Source of the DNA: M30B80 sp965656935
GTDB taxonomy: Bacteria > Pseudomonadota > Alphaproteobacteria > Rhodobacterales > Rhodobacteraceae
DNA length: 64,000 nt
Assembly: GCA_965656935.1 (NCBI GenBank)
Contig: CBFHMG010000002.1
Span: forward strand, 186,001 to 250,000
Direction of reading: 5' to 3'
Below the pieces are notes generated by a model. That model saw only the letters and a program-made list of their open reading frames with translations. It had not been told where the DNA came from and searched no databases. Position numbers and translations under genes: made by a program. Positions 34,381-42,863 of this stretch are shown in pieces. The first letter of the stretch is position 1. Each line of letters begins with the position of its first letter.

Positions 34381-35592
34381 TCATGCAACAGCATGTGCAA
34401 TTGCACACTGTTTCCAAAGGGTTTTGAGCGCCATCACAAGATATTCAATATCCTCATCTGTGTGCAGCGGGCCTGGTGTAAAGCGCAAACGCTCGGTGCC
34501 TTTTGGAACGGTGGGGTAATTGATCGGCTGCACATAAATGCCAAATTGCTCCATCAGGATATCGGACAGCATTTTGCATTTCACAGGGTCTTTGACCATC
34601 ACCGGAATAATATGGCTGGGGTTATGAACATGCGGAATGCCTTCGGCATCCAGACGTGCGCGCAGGCGTTCCACCTGCCGCTTTTGCATATCCCGCTCAT
34701 AGCTCGAGGTCTTAAGGTGACGGATCGAGGCCGTGGCGGCAGCCGCAACCGCAGGCGGCAGGGCAGTGGTGAAGATAAAGCCGCTTGAGAAGCTGCGGAT
34801 GAAGTCAACCAAGGCATGAGAGCCCGTGATATAACCGCCAACAACGCCGTAAGCCTTGCCAAGGGTGCCCTCAATCAAGGTGATACGGTCCATCAAGCCT
34901 TCACGCTCGGCCACACCGCCGCCGCGTGGGCCATACATGCCAACCGCATGAACCTCGTCAATATAGGTCATCGCGCCATGCTTTTCGGCGACCTCCACGA
35001 TCTCCTTGATCGGGGCAACATCGCCATCCATGGAATAGACGCTCTCGAAGGCGACGATCTTGGTGGCATTGGCGGGAAGGGCCGCAAGCTGGCGGTCAAG
35101 ATCTTCGACATCATTATGTTTCCAGATTTTCTTATCGCAGCGCGCATGGCGGATACCTTCGATCATCGAGGCATGGTTCAACGCATCCGACAGGATCACC
35201 GCATTGGGCAAACGGCTGCCAAGCGTCGACAAAGCCGCCCAGTTCGACACATAGCCCGAGGTGAACAGCAGCGCCTCTTCCTTGCCGTGCAGATCGGCGA
35301 GTTCACGCTCCAGAATTTTGTGGTGATGCGCATTGCCCGAGATATTTCGCGTGCCACCCGCACCTGTGCCACATTCCTTGACGGTATCAACCATCGCCTG
35401 CACGACATCAGGGTGTTGACCCATGCCGAGATAGTCATTCGAGCACCAAACCGTCACATCATCTTGCCCGTCTCCATGGTTTTGAACCCGCGGAAACGCA
35501 CCGCATTTGCGTTGAAGTTCAGCAAACACGCGGTAGTTGCCCTCTTCTTTCAGTTTGTCCAATTGCGTCTGGAACAGTGTGTCAAATTTCAT
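34381..35592 (-). CDS. hemA: 5-aminolevulinate synthase
   Basis: 403 residues. PLP enzyme condensing glycine and succinyl-CoA, the committed step to tetrapyrroles in Alphaproteobacteria. Motifs: WCSNDYLGMGQHP, GTGAGGTRNISGN, FESVYSMDGD, YIDEVHAVG and the Schiff-base Lys in EGTLGKAYGVVGGYI. Length as in the family. AGGAT precedes the ATG, which overlaps the puhE stop (ATGA); the gene therefore sits in the bchF-to-hemA superoperon, so heme and bacteriochlorophyll precursor supply is co-regulated with the photosystem. Confidence 0.98.
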   Translation of the reverse strand: MKFDTLFQTQLDKLKEEGNYRVFAELQRKCGAFPRVQNHGDGQDDVTVWCSNDYLGMGQHPDVVQAMVDTVKECGTGAGGTRNISGNAHHHKILERELADLHGKEEALLFTSGYVSNWAALSTLGSRLPNAVILSDALNHASMIEGIRHARCDKKIWKHNDVEDLDRQLAALPANATKIVAFESVYSMDGDVAPIKEIVEVAEKHGAMTYIDEVHAVGMYGPRGGGVAEREGLMDRITLIEGTLGKAYGVVGGYITGSHALVDFIRSFSSGFIFTTALPPAVAAAATASIRHLKTSSYERDMQKRQVERLRARLDAEGIPHVHNPSHIIPVMVKDPVKCKMLSDILMEQFGIYVQPINYPTVPKGTERLRFTPGPLHTDEDIEYLVMALKTLWKQCAIAHAVA

Positions 35593-36416
35593 CGGGCATC
35601 CTCGCTGTGTAGTGGTGCTAGGTTTGGGGGGCTTATCGCCCCTGTCTCTCGCTGCGGCAGCATCCAGCGCCACAGGCGTTCATCAGGAAGGGGGAGCACC
35701 ATGAACCAGTGCTCCAACAAAGCCAGCGCAGTTAGCGCGGCAATCAGGGCATACCCCACGATCTCACCTTGGTCTTGCGCCGAAAGGCAGCTTGCCAGTG
35801 CCAAGCCAAGTGCAAGGCTGAGGCCGGTTATGGAGATCGGGAAAAGCCAATTCATCCGCGCAATGCGGAAATGGGAGGGCAAATGATTGAGATGGTCTGG
35901 AATAAATTCCAGATTGATTTTGCGCACACCCAGATAGAGGTTCAGCTTGGCGCTGATGCGCGCCACAAACAGAAGCGTGAAGGTCAAAACACCGACCTGA
36001 TTTTCAGCCCCGAAAGACATCAGGACAAGCGCCACCACCATAAAGACCAGCAGCAATTCATGATAGGCAATCGTGCCCCAAGCGCGAATGAAACGTTCCC
36101 ATTCGGGGACACCGTCGCGCAGGATATTACGGTTCGGCCCCGTAATCACACCCGCCAGAAAGGCCAGCTCGACCCAGCCCCAAAGGGCAAGGGCCGAGAG
36201 AAAGCCGATATAGGCACCCGTGACCGAGCCGTCATCCAGAGTCTCGATAATGCCAATCGCACCGATGATCAGGAACGGCGTGTTCATCAACACAGACCAA
36301 ACCCGCGCATGCGGACCTTCCTTATCGGCACGGCGCACCGCCACAAGGATCGCTCCGGTGGAGAACCACCAGAGAAACAGGGCCACAAGGGCCGCGATCC
36401 AAGGCGAATGCATCAT
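35589..36416 (-). CDS. puhE: Photosynthetic complex assembly protein PuhE
   Basis: 275 residues, about eight hydrophobic helices, the PuhE (DUF3623) pattern: STGAILVAVRRAD, WGWVELAFLAGVITGPN, YHELLLVF and LNHLPSHFRI. In Rhodobacter, PuhE affects reaction-centre and LH assembly and bacteriochlorophyll synthesis. It starts one base after/within the acsF stop (TGATG) and ends overlapping hemA by four bases. Confidence 0.93.
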   Translation of the reverse strand: MMHSPWIAALVALFLWWFSTGAILVAVRRADKEGPHARVWSVLMNTPFLIIGAIGIIETLDDGSVTGAYIGFLSALALWGWVELAFLAGVITGPNRNILRDGVPEWERFIRAWGTIAYHELLLVFMVVALVLMSFGAENQVGVLTFTLLFVARISAKLNLYLGVRKINLEFIPDHLNHLPSHFRIARMNWLFPISITGLSLALGLALASCLSAQDQGEIVGYALIAALTALALLEHWFMVLPLPDERLWRWMLPQRETGAISPPNLAPLHSEDAR

Positions 36417-37534
36417 CAGTAAGCGGGCTCCATGCGGACGCTTTCGGGAAGCTCATGCTTTTTCACGGGGATCAAATAAAGCGACACAAACGCCATCCCC
36501 GCCCGAAGGCTTGCGACACCGCGTTTCAGGAAATTGCCGTTCTTTTTGGCCTCGGCCAGATCGACATTTGCCTTTTGCAACGCCTTGAGCCCCTTCATCC
36601 AACGCGGATGATCGATATCGAGCGTGATCGGGAACACTTGCGTGGAGATCGCGCTGGTTTTGCGGAACACCTCTTGGCCATACCAATCAGGATCAACGCC
36701 AAGCGCCTTGTGGAAGGCGGGGCGCTGGTGGTCGCGCACATACATCGTTGCATAAACCGCCGTCAGGAAGAACTTGATCCAAAGGACATTCCTGCCGCTG
36801 GTCAGTTTGGGGTCGGTCTTCATCAGCAGGGCGAAGGCCTCGCCATGGCTGAACTCGTCATTGCACCATTCACGGAACCATTTGAAAATCGGGTGGAAGC
36901 GCAATTCAGGGTTCTGCTCAAGATGGCGGAAGATCGTGATATAGCGCGCATAGCCGATCTTTTCGGACAGATAGGTCGCGTAATAGATGAATTTCGGCTG
37001 GAAATAGGTATATTTCTTGGCCTGAGTCAGAAAGCCCAGATTAACCGCAATCCCCGCCTCGCGCAGGGCATCATTGATGAAACCCGCATGGCGCGCTTCA
37101 TCGCGGGCCATAAGCTGGAACAAGGTGGTGATATCCTCATTGGACCCGCGGCGCTTCATTTCCTTATAGAGCACACAGCCCGAGAATTCCGCCGTGCAGG
37201 AGGAGACCAGAAAATCGATGAATTCGGCCTTGAGCTTGGGCTCCATACCGTCCCAATCAACCTTGTCCCAATCTTCGGTTTTTTTGAAATGGCCCTTATT
37301 CGGGTCTGCTTTCATCTGGGCGATCAGCGCGTCCCATTCCTCGCGAACGGGGCTGACATCGACCGCATCCAACTCATCGAAATTGGTGGTGTAAAACCGC
37401 GGTGTCAGAAGGGTGTTCTGCAAGGCAAGTGCTGTTGCGCTTTCGCTATCGGTGATGGGCTGGTCGTAATTCTTGGCGGCCAGAGCCTCTTCGACAGTGC
37501 TTGCATCGGCGGAGTGGTTGACTTGAACATTCAT
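36416..37534 (-). CDS. acsF: Mg-protoporphyrin IX monomethyl ester oxidative cyclase (aerobic)
   Basis: 372 residues. The O2-dependent ring-E cyclase of bacteriochlorophyll synthesis. Di-iron ligands in a ferritin-like bundle: TAEFSGCVLYKEMKRR, MARDEARHAGFIND and CNDEFSHGEAFAL (Glu/His ligands). The ATG at 37534 follows AGGAGGTTTCGGT; it overlaps the bciE stop (ATGA). Using an O2-dependent cyclase fits aerobic or microaerobic pigment synthesis. The anaerobic form BchE is not in this window but could be elsewhere. Confidence 0.97.
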   Translation of the reverse strand: MNVQVNHSADASTVEEALAAKNYDQPITDSESATALALQNTLLTPRFYTTNFDELDAVDVSPVREEWDALIAQMKADPNKGHFKKTEDWDKVDWDGMEPKLKAEFIDFLVSSCTAEFSGCVLYKEMKRRGSNEDITTLFQLMARDEARHAGFINDALREAGIAVNLGFLTQAKKYTYFQPKFIYYATYLSEKIGYARYITIFRHLEQNPELRFHPIFKWFREWCNDEFSHGEAFALLMKTDPKLTSGRNVLWIKFFLTAVYATMYVRDHQRPAFHKALGVDPDWYGQEVFRKTSAISTQVFPITLDIDHPRWMKGLKALQKANVDLAEAKKNGNFLKRGVASLRAGMAFVSLYLIPVKKHELPESVRMEPAY

Positions 37535-37827
37535 ACCGAAACCTCCTCGGAGAAACTGAACTCGCAAAGCTCCATGAACTCGAAATCGCCTGTGGCGCGG
37601 GTCCAGAGCTGTTCCAGCTTCGAAGCGCGCTTGATCGTTGCCATGCGATCCTCGGTCACGACCTCGCCATAAGGCGCCATAACGGGCGCGCCATGCACCT
37701 GCACCTCATCGCCCGGGTTTATTGTTGCGCCGTTCAGAAACTTCACATGCGCGTATAGGCTTTCGAATTTATGGCTCACTTCCACTTGGCAGGGAGCCGT
37801 CTCGATCTCTCTTGTAAATAATCCCAT
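37531..37827 (-). CDS. bciE: BciE, small subunit of the O2-dependent cyclase
   Basis: 98 residues, soluble, mostly beta-type, acidic; contains KFLNGATINPGDEVQVHGAP, a small-barrel-like run. BciE is a protein found in photosynthetic Alphaproteobacteria that is needed together with AcsF for cyclase activity, with its gene next to acsF. Position (three bases after puhC, four-base overlap with acsF) and size match. I assign it from context and recollection rather than a strong sequence signature, so a search should confirm it. Confidence 0.8.
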   Translation of the reverse strand: MGLFTREIETAPCQVEVSHKFESLYAHVKFLNGATINPGDEVQVHGAPVMAPYGEVVTEDRMATIKRASKLEQLWTRATGDFEFMELCEFSFSEEVSV

Positions 37828-37830
37828 TGG

Positions 37831-38304
37831 TCATTCCTCCAGCAGGCGGGCAAAGGCCCGCTCGTTATCCGCACCAAAACCCATGAGCTCGGCTCGGAAA
37901 TCGGTGAAGTCATCGCGAAGGCCAAGACGCCCATCGCTAAAACGCACGAGGCGGATCGGATCGGACCCAGTCATGCCCAATGGGGCACGATTGCGTTCCA
38001 GAACCCGATAAACACCCGCGATGAACCCACCTTCGGCTTCATCAAGTGTAGCGATCACATTGCCGTCGAGATCCAGCACACGGGCCGAGCCGTCCATTGA
38101 TCCGAAGATACGGATCAGACGTTCTTGCGCGATAGGAACCTCTGCCACACTTGGTGGCATGGCTTCGAGCGGCCGGTCTGTCAGCCGCGCATAAGCCACA
38201 ATGATCATTACACAGACACATAATATGAACATCGCCCGCACGAGCAGAGTTGGAATCATCTCCTTGTCGCGTGTGACGAGCTTTTGTTCTTCAACATTTG
38301 CCAT
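37831..38304 (-). CDS. puhC: Photosynthetic complex assembly protein PuhC
   Basis: 157 residues. One membrane helix near residues 20-40 (TLLVRAMFILCVCVMIIVAYARLT), then a periplasmic beta-rich domain with RLIRIFGSMDGSARVLDLDGNVIATL and FLRVLERNR-like segment. Matches PuhC, which is needed for normal reaction-centre and LH1 levels. Lies between puhB (12 bases) and bciE (3 bases). GGGGGG spaced eight bases from the ATG. Confidence 0.92.
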   Translation of the reverse strand: MANVEEQKLVTRDKEMIPTLLVRAMFILCVCVMIIVAYARLTDRPLEAMPPSVAEVPIAQERLIRIFGSMDGSARVLDLDGNVIATLDEAEGGFIAGVYRVLERNRAPLGMTGSDPIRLVRFSDGRLGLRDDFTDFRAELMGFGADNERAFARLLEE

Positions 38305-38316
38305 GATGAGACCCCC

Positions 38317-38952
38317 CTATTCCGCAGCCACAGCATCACCCGAGGTCACACGTTCCACACGGGGCGTGTTCACTTCGGTTTCTGCTGCTTGGGCAAGAAT
38401 CCCTGCGATTTTCTGCGCATCACGAATGCAACGCAGAGCAGGCTCGGGCTGTTTCATCCGCCAAGGGCGGATATGCGGCCATGTATAGATATAGGACAGG
38501 CGCACATTGTCTTGAGCAAGCTCCATCGCGATCGTCCCTGTGCCGTCTTTGCGCAGGGCAAGTGTCGCGTTGGAAATCTGCCTGAAGGGCAGGTTCAAGG
38601 TCATGGTCAAAGCCGCCCCGATGCGCATGGCAACGCGGCGGTTGGTGATTGTGTAGACTGTTGCCTTGGCTTGCACGATGGCCACCACCAAAAGCAGGAC
38701 GCAAACAAGCGCACCAAGAACAAGAAAGAAGGAGGCTGCCGTTGCGCTTTCGGTCCAGCTTGTTGTGGCCGCACCAGCAATGGTTCGCCACGCAAAGAGA
38801 AACCCGAAATACCCTGCAACCCACCAGAAGTTCAGAGCATCCTTGGCAAGAGCAAACCATTCCGGTTGCCCCTGCCAAAGGATCTCCTCACCCGAAGGGA
38901 GGTTCTCGGGTAATCCACGGACAGGCTCGGTCTGAAAGTCGTCGTGGGACAT
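38317..38952 (-). CDS. puhB: Photosynthetic complex assembly protein PuhB
   Basis: 211 residues. N-terminal EILWQGQPEWFALAKDAL, then two or three membrane helices (VAGYFGFLFAWRTI; ASFFLVLGALVCVLLLVVAI), and a bPH-type domain (TVYTITNRRVAMRIGAALTMTLNLPFRQI). PuhB dimerises and helps reaction-centre assembly. 27 bases after puhA. AAGGAGAATG upstream supports the ATG. Confidence 0.93.
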   Translation of the reverse strand: MSHDDFQTEPVRGLPENLPSGEEILWQGQPEWFALAKDALNFWWVAGYFGFLFAWRTIAGAATTSWTESATAASFFLVLGALVCVLLLVVAIVQAKATVYTITNRRVAMRIGAALTMTLNLPFRQISNATLALRKDGTGTIAMELAQDNVRLSYIYTWPHIRPWRMKQPEPALRCIRDAQKIAGILAQAAETEVNTPRVERVTSGDAVAAE

Positions 38953-38979
38953 TGGTCATTCTCCTTCTTAACAACAGTA

Positions 38980-39750
38980 TTAGAGAAGCGGGTCTGTCCG
39001 CTCCTGAGATGCGTAGAGAATGCCACCAGCATAATAGCCGGAGATCTTATCCTCTTCGAGCAAGGTGACTTGGTTGGGTGATTTGATCGTGGGCACATTT
39101 TTGAAATGCTTCCCGAAGATCGAATTCACTTTCACACGGTTCGAGCGGACCAAGGCCATCTGCATCGGGATCAAACGCTTGCCACCGCCATTTGCGGCAT
39201 CAAGCTCAACCTCGAGATAGCGGATCAATTGCTCGGGCGCGTCGATCCACATATCGCAGATTTTGCCGACAATCTCACCGTCGCCCGCGACCACTGGCAA
39301 ATCACGCGGGTCGTAGCCTGCGCTGATCTGGAAGTCCTCGGTATGGCTCATTGGCACGATCTTGGTATGGCCATGGCCGTCAAGCTCGGGCAGGTCACGG
39401 CGCTTGGCCCATGACGCAGGCCCGACACCATCGATCATCGGGTCACCGGTTGGATCGAAGGGGAACCCGTTGGTCTGGCTGCTTTGACGCAAGGCAACGT
39501 CACCACGGCTCTGGAAATCTTCGCCAGGCAGGGTCACTTCACCGCGACCATGCATAAGCTTGAAGGTTTTTTCCTTGGGCAGCGGGAATGGTCCCTGATT
39601 GGCGGCCTGTGTGCCGTCATCATTTTCCAGCGGGTAACCTTCCCGCATGTTTTCAGTCTGGAGATAATAGATGAGTAGGGCAAAAAAGACCCAGAATAGC
39701 CAGATAGACAGGCTAGCCAGATCAAAATTGCCGAAGAATGTAGCTTCCAT
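38980..39750 (-). CDS. puhA: Photosynthetic reaction centre H subunit
   Basis: 256 residues. A single N-terminal membrane helix (LASLSIWLFWVFFALLIYYLQ at about 10-32) anchors a large cytoplasmic PRC-barrel domain with the H-subunit marks EGYPLE, GRGEVTLP, PVVAGDGEIVGKICDMWIDAPEQLIRYLEV and TLLEEDKISGYYAGG. It caps the L/M dimer and helps proton delivery to QB. Preceded by GGAGGACATACTC. Cotranscribed with lhaA and puhB. Confidence 0.98.
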   Translation of the reverse strand: MEATFFGNFDLASLSIWLFWVFFALLIYYLQTENMREGYPLENDDGTQAANQGPFPLPKEKTFKLMHGRGEVTLPGEDFQSRGDVALRQSSQTNGFPFDPTGDPMIDGVGPASWAKRRDLPELDGHGHTKIVPMSHTEDFQISAGYDPRDLPVVAGDGEIVGKICDMWIDAPEQLIRYLEVELDAANGGGKRLIPMQMALVRSNRVKVNSIFGKHFKNVPTIKSPNQVTLLEEDKISGYYAGGILYASQERTDPLL

Positions 39751-39777
39751 GAGTATGTCCTCCGAATGCGGCGTTTA

Positions 39778-41199
39778 CTAAGTGGGTAGGTCGGCGAGCC
39801 CGATCTTGCCGGCCTCCCCAGGTCTGGATTCACGCACGGTCCGCACCAGCGGCCCGAGAGCAACGAGCGTTGCAAAGAGCAACAGAATTTCGAAATGATA
39901 GACGACGGAATAGCCCGTCGCGGGGCTCTCCAAGGCACGCCCGAGCGTGCCCGTCATCGCCAATTGGTTCACGCCATCGCGCATCGCTCCACCAATCGCG
40001 ATGGATAGGCCAGCAGCCGTCGCCTGTGCAGCGCCCCAAGCGCCCAAGGCAAGGCCGCGCCCTGCACGGCCCTTGGCCGGCATGGTCATCGCGGCGGTCA
40101 GCGTCGAGATCGCAAAAAGCCCGCCCCCGAAACCGATGATGCAGGCCCCAACAAAGAACAGCACCTCGGATTGCATCGGGTTCGAGAAAATAACCGCGCA
40201 GAAGGCAATCACACCTGCAAGAATGCCGCGCGCACCCATGCGGTAGGGGTTAATCCCGTCTGACAGCCAGTTCGAGGCAAAGCCAAATCCGATCAAGGCA
40301 CCTGCGGCCCAAGTGGCAGTCAACAGCGTGGTTTTCGACACCGACAGCCCAAGGATTTCGCCGCCATAAGGCTCAAGCAGAACATCCTGCATATTGAAGG
40401 CCATCGTGCCAAGGAACACGACCACCAAAAGCCGCCCTGCGGGGCCACCTTTGGCAAAATCATTCCAAGCATCACGGAATTTCGGGTTGGGGGCGGCGCG
40501 CTCCTCGCGGGTCATGGGGCGCACGCGCTCCTGCTTCCAAAGGGCGATTGTATTCAGCACCAATGTGGCGACAGCCGCGCCTTGCACAACCTTGATCAGC
40601 GTCAGACCCGAGAAATCACGCAGCAGATACCCGATGATCAACGCCGATGCGCCCATCCCGATCAGGAACATGACATAAAGCAGCGCGACAACACGCGGGC
40701 GGGTTTCCTCGGTCGCGCGGTCCGCTGCAAGGGCAAGACCTGCCGTTTGGGTCATATGCATGCCCAAACCCGTCATCACAAAAGCAACACCCGCAAGGGC
40801 CTCGCCTGCGAACGGAATATTATGGACGACATCGCCCCCCAGAACCAAAAGGCTGGCGGGCATGATCGCAAGGCCACCAAATTGCCACAGCGTCCCGAAC
40901 CAGAGATAGGGAATACGCTTCCAGCCAATCGCGCTTTTGTGGTGGTCGGATTTAAAGCCCAAAAGCGCACGGAACGGCGCGATCAAAACGGGCAAGGCCA
41001 CCATCATTGCAACCAAAGTAGCAGGCACCGAAAGCTCCACGATCATCACGCGGTTCAAAGTGCCAAGCAGCATAACACCCGCCATACCAACCGAGATTTG
41101 GAACAGGCTCAGACGCAGGATTTGATCCAGCGGCAGACCCTCGCTCGCGGCATCCGCGAAGGGCAGATATCTGGTTGAGACGCGGGACATTTTGCTCAT
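39778..41199 (-). CDS. lhaA: LH1 assembly factor LhaA (PucC/MFS-like)
   Basis: 473 residues, about twelve helices. PucC-family marks: RLSLFQISVGMAGVMLLGTLNRVMIVEL at the start and LLGFKSDHHKSAIGWKRIPYLWFGTLWQ in loop 2-3. LhaA is needed for LH1 assembly, probably helping pigment handover to PufA/PufB. Its start overlaps bchM by four bases; a 27-base gap follows to puhA. It is the sister of the smaller PucC-type protein next to bchG. Confidence 0.95.
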   Translation of the reverse strand: MSKMSRVSTRYLPFADAASEGLPLDQILRLSLFQISVGMAGVMLLGTLNRVMIVELSVPATLVAMMVALPVLIAPFRALLGFKSDHHKSAIGWKRIPYLWFGTLWQFGGLAIMPASLLVLGGDVVHNIPFAGEALAGVAFVMTGLGMHMTQTAGLALAADRATEETRPRVVALLYVMFLIGMGASALIIGYLLRDFSGLTLIKVVQGAAVATLVLNTIALWKQERVRPMTREERAAPNPKFRDAWNDFAKGGPAGRLLVVVFLGTMAFNMQDVLLEPYGGEILGLSVSKTTLLTATWAAGALIGFGFASNWLSDGINPYRMGARGILAGVIAFCAVIFSNPMQSEVLFFVGACIIGFGGGLFAISTLTAAMTMPAKGRAGRGLALGAWGAAQATAAGLSIAIGGAMRDGVNQLAMTGTLGRALESPATGYSVVYHFEILLLFATLVALGPLVRTVRESRPGEAGKIGLADLPT

Positions 41200-41888
41200 C
41201 GCGCATACTCCAGACAGGTGGAGATGTAGAAACCACGGCTGACGCGCTCAATCTCGGAAATAGTGCCTGTTGCGCCGTTTAGTGCCGTTTTTTTGGCGAG
41301 ATTACGCGGTGCATGCGGGATCATGGTAGGTGAGCGATCCGAGCGCGGGAAGAGTTTTCCAATGCCAAAGAACGCCATCAGGAACGGCGTGCGCGGGGCC
41401 ACTGTGAAGATGATAGAGGAAGTGACGCGAGGACAGAGGCCAGCCAGTGCACGGCCCAGATCATCAGCCTCGTAATAGATCATCGAATCCATCGCCATGA
41501 CGTGATCAAACGCGCCCAAGCTTTCCGACAGCATATCGCCCGAGGTGAAACGCACCTGATCGGACAAATGCGCAGGCAATCTCTTGCGCGCGATCTCGAC
41601 CAATTGCGGCGAGATATCGATAGCAACCACTTCCGCGCCGCGCGCGGCCAACTCAGCTGTCATCTGGCCAGCGCCACAGCCCGCATCGAGAATGCGTTTC
41701 CCGCGCAAATCCTGTGGCAAACGCCCCAACATGATGCCGCGCATACGGTCGCGCCCTTCGCGCACCGTTTGCCGAATACCAGAAACGGGCGCGTCCGAGG
41801 TCAGACGCTCCCATGTCTTGGTGGCCGTCCGGTCGAAATAATCCTCAACCCGATCGCGCGTTGCGCCATATGTTGGCGTTGCAACCAT
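41196..41888 (-). CDS. bchM: Mg-protoporphyrin IX O-methyltransferase
   Basis: 230 residues. SAM-binding motif ILDAGCGAGQMTAELAARGAEV near 63-85 and a post-I acidic IDISPQLVEIARKR. Methylates the C13 propionate of Mg-protoporphyrin IX, the substrate for AcsF. The ATG at 41888 shares one base with the bchL stop (TGATG); a TTG one codon upstream is less likely. Overlaps lhaA by four bases at the 3' end. Confidence 0.96.
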   Translation of the reverse strand: MVATPTYGATRDRVEDYFDRTATKTWERLTSDAPVSGIRQTVREGRDRMRGIMLGRLPQDLRGKRILDAGCGAGQMTAELAARGAEVVAIDISPQLVEIARKRLPAHLSDQVRFTSGDMLSESLGAFDHVMAMDSMIYYEADDLGRALAGLCPRVTSSIIFTVAPRTPFLMAFFGIGKLFPRSDRSPTMIPHAPRNLAKKTALNGATGTISEIERVSRGFYISTCLEYAR

Positions 41889-42850
41889 CAATCAAACCCC
41901 AGCAATTCAAAGATATGGCGATCTTCCAGCGGCGCGGGGGCCAAGGGGTCGGTGCCTGCATAAAGACGCTCGGCCAAGCGGATATATTCCGCGCGGCATT
42001 GCACGATGTCTTCCTCATCGGGCATTTCAAACAACGTCTTTTTCTTCAGCCGTGACCGACGGATGGCATCCACATCAGGCATATGCGCAATGCGCTTGAA
42101 GCCAACCTCATCGCAGTAACGGTCAACCTCATCGGTATCCTTGCTGCGATTGGCCACACAGCCCGCCAAGCGGACGCCGTAATTCTTCGATTTGGCCTGA
42201 ACCGCGGCAATGATGCGGTTCATCGCATAGATCGAGTCAAAATCATTCGCCGTGACGATCACCGCGCGATCAGCATGCTGCAAGGGTGCCGCGAACCCGC
42301 CGCAAACCACATCGCCCAAAACATCGAAAATCACGACATCAGTATCTTCGAGCAGGTGATGCTGTTTCAGCAGCTTAACCGTTTGGCCAACAACATAGCC
42401 GCCACAGCCCGTTCCCGCAGGGGGGCCGCCCGCTTCAATGCACATCACACCGTTATAACCAGTTGCCACAAAATCTTCGGGGCGGAGTTCTTCGGCATGG
42501 AAATCAACATCCTTAAGAATATCGATCACCGTTGGCTGCAAATGCCCTGTAAGCGTGAATGTGCTGTCATGCTTGGGGTCACAGCCGATCTGCAGAACCC
42601 GCTTGCCCAATTTGGAGAAAGCCGCCGAAAGGTTCGAACTGGTCGTCGATTTCCCGATACCGCCCTTGCCATAAACCGCGAAAACGGTGGCGCCTTCGAT
42701 CTTCATCGAGGCGTCTTGATGGACCTGAAGCGATCCCTCGCCATCTTCGCCTTTGGTCAAAACTGGCGGGGCACCAAGACCTTTGGCGCGGAGCCCGTCT
42801 TGCTCGCGGCTATTGGCACGTGCCGCAGGGGGGTGTTTATCATCCAACAT
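41888..42850 (-). CDS. bchL: Dark protochlorophyllide reductase, iron-sulfur ATP-binding protein BchL
   Basis: 320 residues. Nitrogenase-NifH-like dimer that feeds electrons to BchN-BchB. P-loop VYGKGGIGKSTTSSN near 60, and the two bridging-cluster Cys regions GTGCGGYVVGQ and DVLGDVVCGGF. Here a roughly 20-residue charged N-terminal extension precedes the ATPase core compared with Rhodobacter BchL (about 298 residues); AGGAAG at a reasonable spacing supports the start. The gene follows bchH by 13 bases. Confidence 0.97.
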   Translation of the reverse strand: MLDDKHPPAARANSREQDGLRAKGLGAPPVLTKGEDGEGSLQVHQDASMKIEGATVFAVYGKGGIGKSTTSSNLSAAFSKLGKRVLQIGCDPKHDSTFTLTGHLQPTVIDILKDVDFHAEELRPEDFVATGYNGVMCIEAGGPPAGTGCGGYVVGQTVKLLKQHHLLEDTDVVIFDVLGDVVCGGFAAPLQHADRAVIVTANDFDSIYAMNRIIAAVQAKSKNYGVRLAGCVANRSKDTDEVDRYCDEVGFKRIAHMPDVDAIRRSRLKKKTLFEMPDEEDIVQCRAEYIRLAERLYAGTDPLAPAPLEDRHIFELLGFD

Positions 42851-42863
42851 CGGTCATTACTTC

